The notes beneath the pieces were generated by a model. The model was not told where the DNA came from. It saw only the letters and a list, made by a program, of their open reading frames with translations, and ran no database searches. From contig NZ_CP139965.1 of NCBI RefSeq assembly GCF_034424375.1, positions 1,612,001-1,676,000 on the forward strand: a stretch of DNA of 64,000 bases. Direction: 5' to 3'. Position numbers and translations under genes: made by a program. The DNA is from Paraburkholderia kururiensis (lineage in GTDB: Bacteria; Pseudomonadota; Gammaproteobacteria; Burkholderiales; Burkholderiaceae). Below, one piece after another: positions 16,597 through 24,665 of the stretch. The stretch's first letter is position 1, and every line of letters begins with the position of its first letter.

Positions 16597-17931
16597 ATGT
16601 CCGGTTGGTTCAGAGAAATATCCGGCAACGAGCGGCGCACCTTCTGGGCATGCTTCGGCGGCTGGGCGCTGGATGCACTCGACGTGCAGATGTTCAGCCT
16701 CGTGATTCCGGCGATCATCGCCCAATGGTCGATCAGCCGCACGGAGGCTGGGCTCGTGAGCGGCGCGACGCTGGTGGCGTCGGCGCTGGGTGGATGGATC
16801 GCGGGCATGCTCTCGGATCGTCTGGGCCGCGTGAAGACGCTGCAGTGGACGGTGGCCTTCTTCGCCGTCTTCACGTTTCTGTGTGCGTTCGCGCAGAACT
16901 ATCCGCAGTTTCTCGTGCTGAAGACGCTGCAAGGTTTCGGATTTGGCGGCGAGTGGGCCGCGGGTGCCGTGCTCATGGCGGAAACCATTCGCGCCGAACA
17001 TCGCGGCAAGGCAATGGGCAGCGTGCAGAGCGCGTGGGCAGTGGGCTGGGGCGCCGCGGTGCTGCTCTATGCCTTGATGTTTTCCATCCTGCCGGCGGCC
17101 ACGGCATGGCGCGCCATGTTCGCGCTCGGCATCCTGCCTGCACTGCTGATCGTCTATGTGAGGCGCGGCGTGCAGGAACCCGACGCGGCTGCATTGAAAT
17201 ACACCGGCCAGGGCGTACGCAATGCCGATGCATCAGCGGATGAACCGGCACTGGATGCAGTATTCGGCATCTTCTCGCCGCAGGTGCTTCGCATGACGCT
17301 GATCGGTGCGTTGCTCGGCGTCGGTGCACATGGCGGCTACTACGCGCTCATGACGTGGCTGCCCACGTATCTGAAGACGGAACGCCATCTCTCGGTGCTG
17401 GGTACCGGCGCGTATCTGGCAGTGGTCATCGTCGCGTTCTTCGTGGGCTGTCTTGCGTGCGCGCAGTTGCTCGACCGCATTGGCCGGCGCACGACGATTC
17501 TGGCGTTTGCGATCTGCTGCGTCGTCACGGTGGTCATCTATCTGTTCATGCCGCTCAGCAACGCAGCCATGCTCGTGCTCGGCTTCCCGTTGGGCTTCTT
17601 CGCGGCCGGCATTCCAGCGAGCATGGGTGCGCTCTTCAACGAGTTGTATCCGCGCGGCATTCGCGGCACGGGGGTGGGCTTTTGCTATAACTTCGGCCGC
17701 GTGGTGTCGGCGGGCTTTCCCGTGCTGGTGGGCCACATGTCGGCGAACATGACGCTCGGCACGGCCATCGGCATCGACGCCGCGCTGGCTTATTCGATCG
17801 TCGTCGTCTCGGTGCTGATGCTGCCTGAAACGCGAGGCCGCACGCTGGGCGGTCTGTCCGCCGGCTCGACCGACGAAGCGGTGACGGAAGCAGAAGGGGC
17901 GCATCGGTTTTCGCAGGCGCATCGTCACTGA
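16597..17931 (+). CDS. MFS transporter, aromatic acid / sugar porter-like
   Basis: 444 residues, twelve helices. Starts with a short cytoplasmic segment and ACFGGWALDALDVQMFSLV (the D-x-x-D motif in helix one common to aromatic-acid carriers), then AGMLSDRLGRVKTLQWTVAF and the FGFGGEWAAGAVLMAETIR signature of the AAHS/NiaP-type families. AGGAG lies six bases before the ATG at 16597. It follows the GntR gene and precedes the amidohydrolase by 65 bases, forming a probable rightward unit. Substrate unknown; a carboxylated aromatic or lactone is suggested by the neighbour. Confidence 0.85.
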   Translation: MSGWFREISGNERRTFWACFGGWALDALDVQMFSLVIPAIIAQWSISRTEAGLVSGATLVASALGGWIAGMLSDRLGRVKTLQWTVAFFAVFTFLCAFAQNYPQFLVLKTLQGFGFGGEWAAGAVLMAETIRAEHRGKAMGSVQSAWAVGWGAAVLLYALMFSILPAATAWRAMFALGILPALLIVYVRRGVQEPDAAALKYTGQGVRNADASADEPALDAVFGIFSPQVLRMTLIGALLGVGAHGGYYALMTWLPTYLKTERHLSVLGTGAYLAVVIVAFFVGCLACAQLLDRIGRRTTILAFAICCVVTVVIYLFMPLSNAAMLVLGFPLGFFAAGIPASMGALFNELYPRGIRGTGVGFCYNFGRVVSAGFPVLVGHMSANMTLGTAIGIDAALAYSIVVVSVLMLPETRGRTLGGLSAGSTDEAVTEAEGAHRFSQAHRH

Positions 17932-17996
17932 GCGCCTCGCCGGAGCAGCGCGCGTCGTGCAGCGACGCCAAAAGCATGTGGAGTGGAGGAACCTTG

Positions 17997-18887
17997 ATGA
18001 TCGTAACGTCCGGTGCGGCTTCGGTTTGCGGTGACGCAGTACCGTGCGCACGCGAACCGTCTGCCGTGACCGCTATCGACGCGCATGCGCACGTGTTCGA
18101 ACGCGGCCTGCCGCTTGCCGCGCAACGCCGGTATGTGCCCGACTACGACGCGCCGCTCGCGGCGTATCTCGCGCAGCTCGACCGCTGCGGCGTATCGCAC
18201 GGCGTGCTCGTGCAGCCCAGTTTTCTCGGCACGGATTGCAGCTATCTGTTGGCCGCATTGCGAAGCGAACCTCAGCGGCTTCGCGGCGTTGCCGTGATCG
18301 AGCCTGACTGCCGCTTCGATACGCTCGCTGCAATGGCGGAGGCAGGTGTCGTCGGCATTCGGCTGAACCTCATCGGCCTGCCCGACGCGCCGCTTTCGAC
18401 GCACATCGCGCCCGCCACGCTCGCGCACGTTCGCGAACTGGGCTGGCATGTCGAGGTGCATGCGGAAGCGGCACGTATCGAGAGAATCGTTGCGCCGCTA
18501 CTGGAGCGCGGCGTGGAGGTGGTGGTCGATCATTTCGGCCGGCCGGCACCCGGGCTGGGTGTGGGAGATCCCGCATTCCGTCGATTGCTCGATATGACGC
18601 GAAGCCGGCAGGTGTGGGTCAAGGTGTCCGCCGCGTACCGCAACAGCGTGGGCGATTCGGGCGAAGCGTTCGCGCGCGAGGCGCTGTCTCTCTTGAAAGA
18701 AGCCGCGACGGTAGAGCGGCTCATGTGGGGCAGCGACTGGCCGCACACGCAGTTCGAAGCATCCGCGAGCTTCGACGCGACCTTCGGCATGGCGCAGCGG
18801 CTTTTCAGCGAGGAAGCGGAACGTCGTGCGGTGCTGTGCAGCACAGCGGCACACTTCTACGGCTTCTGCGAAGCCACGGTGCGCTGA
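17997..18887 (+). CDS. Amidohydrolase-superfamily TIM-barrel hydrolase (2-pyrone-4,6-dicarboxylate lactonase-like)
   Basis: 296 residues. Metal-binding pattern IDAHAHVF places His30 and His32 at the end of strand one; VVDHFGRPAPG, and the terminal WGSDWPHTQF with its aspartate, complete the layout of the LigI-type lactonase / amidohydrolase-2 group, which hydrolyses lactones or decarboxylates aromatic acids. The ATG at 17997 has GGAGGA six bases upstream, better than the ATG at 17976. The position behind an MFS carrier under GntR control suggests a catabolic step; the exact reaction is not determined. Confidence 0.8.
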   Translation: MIVTSGAASVCGDAVPCAREPSAVTAIDAHAHVFERGLPLAAQRRYVPDYDAPLAAYLAQLDRCGVSHGVLVQPSFLGTDCSYLLAALRSEPQRLRGVAVIEPDCRFDTLAAMAEAGVVGIRLNLIGLPDAPLSTHIAPATLAHVRELGWHVEVHAEAARIERIVAPLLERGVEVVVDHFGRPAPGLGVGDPAFRRLLDMTRSRQVWVKVSAAYRNSVGDSGEAFAREALSLLKEAATVERLMWGSDWPHTQFEASASFDATFGMAQRLFSEEAERRAVLCSTAAHFYGFCEATVR

Positions 18888-18960
18888 CGTATCGATGTGG
18901 TTCGAAGTGCGAGGGCCGCGCCGGTTTTTCATCCACGCCCTCGCATGCCTGCCTGACCGC

Positions 18961-19254
18961 TTATCCCTTCACGCCTTCCACGAGCACTGCGCGATAGCGC
19001 GAACCCTTGAAGCGATGCTGGGCGACCTCCTGATAGGCCGGGCTGTCGTACCACGCGCGCGCCGCCTGCGTATCGGGGAATTCGACGATCACCACGCCTT
19101 CGGGCGCATCGCCTTCAAGCACCTGTTGCGGACCGTATGCCGCCAGCACCTTGATCGGATGGCCCTTGAACGTCTCGCCCACCTTCTTCATGTAGGTGTC
19201 GAGTTCGCCCTGATCCTGCGTGCTTTCGCGCGTGAACACGATGTACGTCGCCAT
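18961..19254 (-). CDS. DUF1330 family protein (dimeric alpha-beta barrel)
   Basis: 97 residues, the usual size for DUF1330. ATYIVFTRESTQDQGELDTY, KVLAAYGPQQVLEGDAPEGV and VIVEFPDTQAARAWYDSPAY are the hallmark segments of this small ferredoxin-like fold, often found beside catabolic enzymes. The ATG at 19254 has AAGGAGG six bases upstream, so the longer upstream reading is rejected. It is convergent with the amidohydrolase and follows the RidA gene in the same direction. Function unknown in the family; a degradative accessory role is inferred. Confidence 0.85.
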   Translation of the reverse strand: MATYIVFTRESTQDQGELDTYMKKVGETFKGHPIKVLAAYGPQQVLEGDAPEGVVIVEFPDTQAARAWYDSPAYQEVAQHRFKGSRYRAVLVEGVKG

Positions 19255-19342
19255 GGCCTGCCTCCTTTCTCCGTTTGGGGTCTGGCGATGATGCCACGAA
19301 ACCGCGCGCGCCGTTGAACACGGCACAGGCCACGCGAGAGCC

Positions 19343-19359
19343 TTCAGCGCAGCGCTGAA
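19343..19359. repeat. 8-bp perfect palindrome between ridA-like and DUF1330 genes
   Basis: TTCAGCGC-A-GCGCTGAA, with a third TTCAGCGC at 19365-19372 overlapping the RidA stop. It may fold in the mRNA; no T run follows. Confidence 0.4.
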
Positions 19360-19365
19360 TCGCCT

Positions 19366-19860
19366 TCAGCGCGGGTCGCCGCCGCCGTCCACCACCGCGA
19401 CCAGATCCAGCTCCACGGTCGCGTTCTTCGGCAGCTGATACACGCCTACCGACGTCCGCGTATGTCGCCCTGCGTCGCCCAACACGGCGTGCAGCACGTC
19501 AGATGCGCCGTCGGCCACTTCGCTTTGCTGCGTGAAATCCGCTGTGCATTGCACATAGACGGTGATGCGCAGCACGCGGCGAATGCGATCGAGCGATCCG
19601 GCTTCGCGCGCGAGCAATGCCAGCGCGCGCATGACGCAGACCTGCGCGGCGCGCTGTGCATCCGCGAGCGAGACGTCGGCGCCTGCGCGTCCCGTCACGA
19701 CGACCGTGTTCTCCACACGCGGAATCTGCCCTGAAACATAGACCTCGTTGTCGTTGCGCACGACCGGCACGTAGTGTCCGCCTATCTTGATTTCGCCATC
19801 GAAGCAATAGCCGAGCGTGGCGGCGATGTCGTCGAATCGGGCTTGTCTTGAAGAGGTCAT
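19366..19860 (-). CDS. RidA/YjgF-family protein
   Basis: 164 residues. VRNDNEVYVSGQIPRVEN, DAQRAAQVCVMRALALLARE and RTSVGVYQLPKNATVELDLV carry the RidA fold signature (Arg and the V-E ending of the active-site strand). RidA proteins hydrolyse reactive enamines/imines, and many group members act in specific catabolic routes. The start at 19860 (MTSSRQARF) gives the usual N-terminus; there is no strong ribosome site. With DUF1330, amidohydrolase and two MFS genes it makes a probable degradation cluster. Confidence 0.85.
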   Translation of the reverse strand: MTSSRQARFDDIAATLGYCFDGEIKIGGHYVPVVRNDNEVYVSGQIPRVENTVVVTGRAGADVSLADAQRAAQVCVMRALALLAREAGSLDRIRRVLRITVYVQCTADFTQQSEVADGASDVLHAVLGDAGRHTRTSVGVYQLPKNATVELDLVAVVDGGGDPR

Positions 19861-20252
19861 GGCGCACGCATGCAGCTGAATGGAAGAGCGTGCAGCGTAG
19901 CATTGCGCACGCGTGGCTGCCATCGCGATGGTGGGCACGATAGGCGCGCAAGAGGCGCTTCATGCCGGCACGACGCCCGCACGATGCATGCGCGAGCGTG
20001 CGGCGAAACGCTGCGCGCGGCATCGCTCGCGAAAACCGTATGGTCGTACGAATAAGCGATGGCAGCGTGCACCGTGTGTGGGCATCGCGCGGACGTAACG
20101 ACCGACGCTAACGCCTGTCAGCCGGAGTGCCTATACTTCACACGCTTTGCGCGCATTTCGCCGAACTATCGCCGTGACGCGGAGACCATCCGTGTAAGCC
20201 CGACTCAACCATGCCGGGATTCTGCCGTTAATGGACATGGGAGCCATCCAAT
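19861..20252. other. Intergenic region before the GGDEF-EAL gene
   Basis: 392 bases between divergent ridA-like and c-di-GMP genes. GGGAG at 20239-20243 is the ribosome site of the latter. No further gene or strong structure recognised. Confidence 0.5.
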
Positions 20253-22592
20253 ATGAAGCGTCCAATGAACGCAGACAAGGACATGGGGTCAGGGGCCGGC
20301 AAAGCCCGCTACGGTTCGGCTCTTGCCGAAGAAGTGCTCGCCTCCGAGCAGACGGTGTTGCGCCTCATCACGCGCAACACGCCGTTGCCGGCGTTGCTCG
20401 AGGAGGTGTGCCGCCGCGCCGAGGCATTGCTCGGCCACGAGGCGCGATGCTCGATCCTGCTGCTCGACGCCGAAGGGCGTCTCGTGGTGGGTGCCGCGCC
20501 ATCGTTGCCGAAGGACTACAGCAACGCGATCGAAGGGCTCGCCATCGGACCCGACGTGGGGTCGTGCGGCACGGCCATGTTCGAGCGGCGCATGGTGATC
20601 GTCGAGGACATCGCGACCGATCCGCTGTGGGCGCCGTTCAAGGCACTGGCCTTGCCGCATGGTTTGCGCGCATGCTGGTCCGTGCCTTTCGAAGACGAGT
20701 CGGGCAAGGTGCTGGGCGCATTCGGCGTCTACTACCGCACGCCGCGCGGGCCCACTGCGCAGGAAGAGGCGATCCTGCGCGACATCAGCAGCAGCGTAGG
20801 CCTTGCCGTCCATCAGGACGCCATGGCGCAGCGGCTCGCGCAGAGCGAGGAATACCACCGGCTCGTCGTCAACCATCTCAACGAAGGCATCGTGGTGCAG
20901 ACGCCCGCCGGCGAGGTCATTGCCTGCAATCCCAGCGCGCATCGCATGCTGCATGCAAGCGGCAATCTGGTGGGACGCCAGATCGACAGCGTCATCCTGC
21001 GCGCGTGCCGCGAAGACGGAAGCGTGCTGGAGGAAGCGGACCAGCCCACGCGCCAGGTGATCGCGAGCGGCAAGCCGCTTCTGGGCCTCACGCTTTCGCT
21101 CGATCTCGCGGACGGCGACACAGTGTGGATTACCGAGAACGTCGTGCCCATCATCAAGCCGGGCGAGAGCGAACCCAGCGCGGTGCTGATCTCGTTCAAC
21201 GACATCGGCCCCGTGCGCGCGGCCCAGCAGCAGCTTCGGTATCTCGCCACGCGCGACTCGCTCACGGGGCTCTACAACCGCGCGTATCTTGCCGACCGCA
21301 TGCGCGAGATGTTCGATCCCGCAGGCGCGGCCGATTCACTGGCCGCGTCGACGAAGGCCGCCCAGCCCGATCACGCGGCGGTGATCTTCATCGATCTGGA
21401 CGGCTTCAAGAAAGTCAACGACACCGCGGGCCACGATGCGGGCGACGCGTTGCTCTGCAGCGTTGCGCAGCGGCTTGCCGCATGCTCGCGCGCGGAGGAC
21501 ACGCTCGCGCGCGTGGGCGGCGACGAGTTCGTGATGCTCGTGACCGATCACGGCGGCGCGGAGTCGCTCGCGCGGCTCGCGCGCCGCGTGGTGGACACCG
21601 TGGCCGTGCCCTTCGCGGTGGCGGGCAACGAGTACTACCTGGGCGCCTCCGTCGGTATCAGCCTCTATCCCGAACACGGCCGCGATGCGACCACGCTGAT
21701 GCGCAACGCCGACGCCGCGATGTATCACGCGAAACAGCATGGCCGCAATCAATTCCAGTTCTTCACGGAGCAGTTGAACCGGCACCTGCAACGCCGCTTC
21801 ACGATCGAGCGCGCACTGCGGCGCGCGATGGCGGCGGGCGATTTGAGCCTCGTCTACCAACCCATCGTCGACGGGCGATGCAGTCGCACTGCGGGCGCCG
21901 AGGCGCTGCTGCGGCTCAACGATCCGGAACTGGGTGCGGTGACGCCGGCCGAATTCATCCCCGTAGCCGAAGACACGGGGCTCATCGTGCCGATGGGGCG
22001 CTGGGTGATCGAACGGGCCTGCGCGCAGGCTGCGGAATGGCGGCGCACGCTCGCGCCGGACCTCGTGGTGGCCGTGAATCTCTCGCCGCGCCAGTTCAAC
22101 GACGGCCTCGTCGAGCACGTCGCGCAGACGTTGACGCGCACGGGCCTCGCGCCCAGCGCGCTCGAACTGGAAATTACCGAAGGCCTGTTGATGCGCGACA
22201 GCGAGACCGTGCTGCCCATGCTGAAGGCGCTCACGGACATGGGCGTGCACATCAGCGTGGACGACTTCGGCACGGGCTACTCGTCGCTCTCGTATCTGAA
22301 GCGCTTTCCGCTGCACAACCTCAAGATCGACCGTTCGTTCGTGAACGGCCTGCCCGATCATCGCGATTCGGTGGCCATCACGAGCGCCGTCGTGGCGATG
22401 GCGCATTCGCTCGGTATGACCGTGACCGCCGAAGGCGTGGAAACGCGCGAACAGGCGCTATTCCTCCGATCGATCGGCTGCGACAAGCAGCAGGGCTACT
22501 TCTTCAGCCGGCCCATGTCCGCGTGCACCTACGTGGAGCGGTTGATGGCGCCGCCTGCCGAGCTAAACGTGCTCAACGAACTGAGCGCCTAG
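20253..22592 (+). CDS. GAF-PAS-GGDEF-EAL c-di-GMP signalling protein
   Basis: 779 residues, cytosolic, no membrane segment. GAF domain about 30-190 (CSILLLDAEGRL, GSCGTAMFERRMVIVEDI), PAS about 200-325 (LVVNHLNEGIVVQTPAGEV), GGDEF about 330-500 with an intact Gly-Gly-Asp-Glu-Phe at 422-426 and an inhibitory RxxD site five residues before it (RAED), and EAL about 515-765 with Glu550-Ala-Leu (GAEALLRLNDP), NLSPRQF, DDFGTGYSSLSYLKRFP and KIDRSFV. Both catalytic motifs look competent, so it could make and break c-di-GMP under control of a ligand of the GAF/PAS part. GGGAG lies nine bases upstream of the ATG. Confidence 0.93.
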   Translation: MKRPMNADKDMGSGAGKARYGSALAEEVLASEQTVLRLITRNTPLPALLEEVCRRAEALLGHEARCSILLLDAEGRLVVGAAPSLPKDYSNAIEGLAIGPDVGSCGTAMFERRMVIVEDIATDPLWAPFKALALPHGLRACWSVPFEDESGKVLGAFGVYYRTPRGPTAQEEAILRDISSSVGLAVHQDAMAQRLAQSEEYHRLVVNHLNEGIVVQTPAGEVIACNPSAHRMLHASGNLVGRQIDSVILRACREDGSVLEEADQPTRQVIASGKPLLGLTLSLDLADGDTVWITENVVPIIKPGESEPSAVLISFNDIGPVRAAQQQLRYLATRDSLTGLYNRAYLADRMREMFDPAGAADSLAASTKAAQPDHAAVIFIDLDGFKKVNDTAGHDAGDALLCSVAQRLAACSRAEDTLARVGGDEFVMLVTDHGGAESLARLARRVVDTVAVPFAVAGNEYYLGASVGISLYPEHGRDATTLMRNADAAMYHAKQHGRNQFQFFTEQLNRHLQRRFTIERALRRAMAAGDLSLVYQPIVDGRCSRTAGAEALLRLNDPELGAVTPAEFIPVAEDTGLIVPMGRWVIERACAQAAEWRRTLAPDLVVAVNLSPRQFNDGLVEHVAQTLTRTGLAPSALELEITEGLLMRDSETVLPMLKALTDMGVHISVDDFGTGYSSLSYLKRFPLHNLKIDRSFVNGLPDHRDSVAITSAVVAMAHSLGMTVTAEGVETREQALFLRSIGCDKQQGYFFSRPMSACTYVERLMAPPAELNVLNELSA

Positions 22593-22611
22593 TCACGACC
22601 TCGCCGTTTCA

Positions 22612-22634
22612 CGGGCACGTTTGCACCGTGCCCG
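22612..22634. terminator. Stem-loop after the GGDEF-EAL gene
   Basis: CGGGCACG (22612-22619) and CGTGCCCG (22627-22634), 8-bp perfect stem with a 7-base loop, 20 bases after the stop. No T tract follows directly, so termination is uncertain. Confidence 0.4.
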
Positions 22635-22747
22635 ATTGCCGCGTTCGCCCACTCTTTTCGGCCAGATGCGGTATTTTTGTGTTTTGTTTACTCCACGAAG
22701 ACTATGCTCGAGCCATATCCACTGGCAGAGCAACCTCGCAGAACACA

Positions 22748-23089
22748 ATGGCTCCGATTCAACCGGCCCGGGCTTTCGGCGGCGGTGCAGACCGCAACGA
22801 ACCCCGCGCCCCGCGCAACAACGTCATCCCGTTTCCTTCTTCCCGCGTCCTGCTGCCCGTTACGCTCGATTGCGCGAACGCCGCGTCGACGCGCGAGCGA
22901 CTCGCGGCGCTGCTTCATTCTGCACTGGGCGCCTACGTCGCGCATACGCAAGCCGTGCATGACGGCACGCGTGTCGGCGTGCGCGTGCAACTCGACATCT
23001 CGCCCGACGATCTCGACTTCGCCATTCATACGCTGATTGCCACCGTGCCCGAAGCAATGGTCGGACACGTGAAGCGGCGTACGGCGTAA
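22748..23089 (+). CDS. Small protein of unknown function
   Basis: 113 residues, not recognised. Residues 1-38 are Pro/Arg/Asn-rich (RNNVIPFPSSRVLLPVTLD); 39-113 form a compact alpha/beta-looking part (STRERLAALLHSALGAYVAH, VGVRVQLDISPDDLDFAIHT, LIATVPEAMVGHVKRR). No signal peptide or membrane helix. It lies 155 bases after the GGDEF-EAL gene, so it may be separately transcribed. The stop codon is inside the left arm of a 12-bp inverted repeat. Confidence 0.65.
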   Translation: MAPIQPARAFGGGADRNEPRAPRNNVIPFPSSRVLLPVTLDCANAASTRERLAALLHSALGAYVAHTQAVHDGTRVGVRVQLDISPDDLDFAIHTLIATVPEAMVGHVKRRTA

Positions 23090-23117
23090 GCGCTGTACAC
23101 ATTCGGCGCTTACGCCG
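23082..23117. terminator. 12-bp inverted repeat between convergent genes
   Basis: CGGCGTAAGCGC (23082-23093) and GCGCTTACGCCG (23106-23117) pair perfectly around 12 bases. The left arm includes the stop codon of the small protein. It probably ends transcription from one or both sides, although T runs are missing. Confidence 0.5.
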
Positions 23118-23132
23118 CGTGCCGCGCAGCGT

Positions 23133-24251
23133 TCAGGCGTCGCTGCGGTCGCCGCTGTTGCTGTCGCTGCCGCGGCGGTTGGGTGGAAGCGGAACGACAA
23201 CCGGCGAGCCGAGCACTGCTGCGTCCCGCTGAGCCGATGCGTCGGCGCTGCCGCGTTCGTTCGTTTCGGTTTGCGGCGACGTCGATGCGGGCTTCGTTCC
23301 CGACCGTTGTTCATATGCGCCGGCGAAGAGCCGGCACACCGCTGTCGGGTCGGCGCACGCGTGGAGCTGCGCCCGAAAGCGCTGATCGCAAAAGCGCTGC
23401 GCGACGTCAGCGAGCAGATGCAGATGCGTGCTCGTCGCCCACTCGGGCACGAGCAGCATCACGACGTCGCGCACGGGCTTCGCGTCCGGCGCATCGAACG
23501 CGATAGGCGTGGCGAGCCGCGCGTAGAGCGCCACGGCTTCGCGCAACCCTTTGACCTGCCCATGCGGTACGGCCACACCCTGACCCAGACCGGTGGACCC
23601 CATTGCCTCACGCGCGGCGAGCGCCGCCGTGACCGTATCCGCGGGCAGCCCCGCCTTGTGTTCGGCCAGTTCGCCGAGCCGTGCGAACAGCGTTTCGCGA
23701 TCGGCGATGTCGAGATCAAGCAGCACGCGCGCAGGCGAGAGTAGCCGCGCGAGCGTGGCGCCCGCTTGCGCGAATTCTCTGCCGGATGACTCCGCGACCG
23801 GTTCGGCGCGCGCCCGCGCGTCGCCGTGGACGAGGTCCTGCCAGGCGTCGGTGGGCGCGGCCGGAATTTCGAGCAGCCGACCGATTTCGGCCGTCGGCGC
23901 GAGATGCGCGACGCGCAACATCGCGCCGCTCACCGCGGACTTCGGCAGATACAGCGACAGCCGCACGCGGCCGGTGGCGTGCAGCGACGTGAGACGCAGC
24001 GTCCAGGGCTGATCGCAGCAGTCGCGAATCAGCGCCTTGCGCAAGGGCGTGGCGTGCTGCGGGTCCACCGTGACGTGCATCATCACGTAGCGGCTGGTGG
24101 ATACGACACGGCGGGCGTCTTGTGTGGTGAGCGGTGTGGACTCGGATGGGGTTGGGTTGCTGCGGCTGGCCGCGTCGGCGCTGCCGGTTCGCGATTTGCG
24201 GATTTTCAGAAGGGCCCCGAGGGTGCGCAGGCTGGACAATGGGTGCGTCAT
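23133..24251 (-). CDS. PTS EIIA type-2 (PtsN-like) domain protein with N-terminal extension
   Basis: 372 residues. Residues about 165-320 form a fructose/nitrogen-type EIIA domain: phosphorylatable His230 in GLGQGVAVPHGQVKGL, preceded by AAREAMGST and followed by PVRDVVMLLVPEWATSTHLH and LLADVAQRF. Residues 50-130 (MMHVTVDPQHATPLRKALIR) are an additional alpha/beta region I cannot name, and 320-372 is a Ser/Pro-rich tail. No EIIB or EIIC gene is near, so a regulatory rather than transport role is likely. This gene borders the AT-rich insertion at 24252. Confidence 0.8.
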   Translation of the reverse strand: MTHPLSSLRTLGALLKIRKSRTGSADAASRSNPTPSESTPLTTQDARRVVSTSRYVMMHVTVDPQHATPLRKALIRDCCDQPWTLRLTSLHATGRVRLSLYLPKSAVSGAMLRVAHLAPTAEIGRLLEIPAAPTDAWQDLVHGDARARAEPVAESSGREFAQAGATLARLLSPARVLLDLDIADRETLFARLGELAEHKAGLPADTVTAALAAREAMGSTGLGQGVAVPHGQVKGLREAVALYARLATPIAFDAPDAKPVRDVVMLLVPEWATSTHLHLLADVAQRFCDQRFRAQLHACADPTAVCRLFAGAYEQRSGTKPASTSPQTETNERGSADASAQRDAAVLGSPVVVPLPPNRRGSDSNSGDRSDA

Positions 24252-24665
24252 AGGGCCTTCGTGTTAGTGGGGCGAGGTTTTTAGACTATACGGGAGGTGG
24301 GGCACGATGAATGGGGGGGGCGGAGCCGTTTTCGACCCTGAGCGGTCGATCACGCTGCGTCGGGGAGCGTCCCCTGTTCGTACGTGAAGCGGCCGCTCGT
24401 GAGCGATCGCCAACTACTCACTGCCGGTCCGCGGGTTTTCTGTGCGTCCGTAAACGGCTGTTAAGCCCCACGAAATAAGTGGTATTCCAGCAATCTCAAA
24501 ATGCCTTGAATAAGAACTGAAATCGTGCTGTTTCGGCTGATGCCGTGTCCGTGGGGTTCGCTTGCTACCCGGCTTACCAGGACGACCAGCGGTCGGGTGG
24601 CGGGCTCGCTATAAAAGTACGAAGCCGGAATTGCCGTCACAAGCTCTCCTCGAAAGCGAGAGTTC
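24252..24665. other. Left junction of the AT-richer insertion
   Basis: 414 bases. It contains G8 at 24313-24320 and CGGTCGATCACGC at 24343-24355, which recurs with one mismatch at 27384-27396 on the other side of the STAND gene. A weak hairpin (CTCTCG / CGAGgAGAG) follows the STAND stop codon on the minus strand. No gene seen. Confidence 0.45.

Noticed and set aside
20231..23089. 952-aa plus-strand ORF overlapping the GGDEF-EAL gene
   Set aside because: Different frame of the same strand; Arg/Ala-rich without GAF, GGDEF or EAL motifs. Only its last 113 codons coincide with the small protein at 22748.
24313..24320. G8 tract as a phase-variation switch
   Set aside because: Not within or just upstream of any supported gene start; lies in the non-coding junction.
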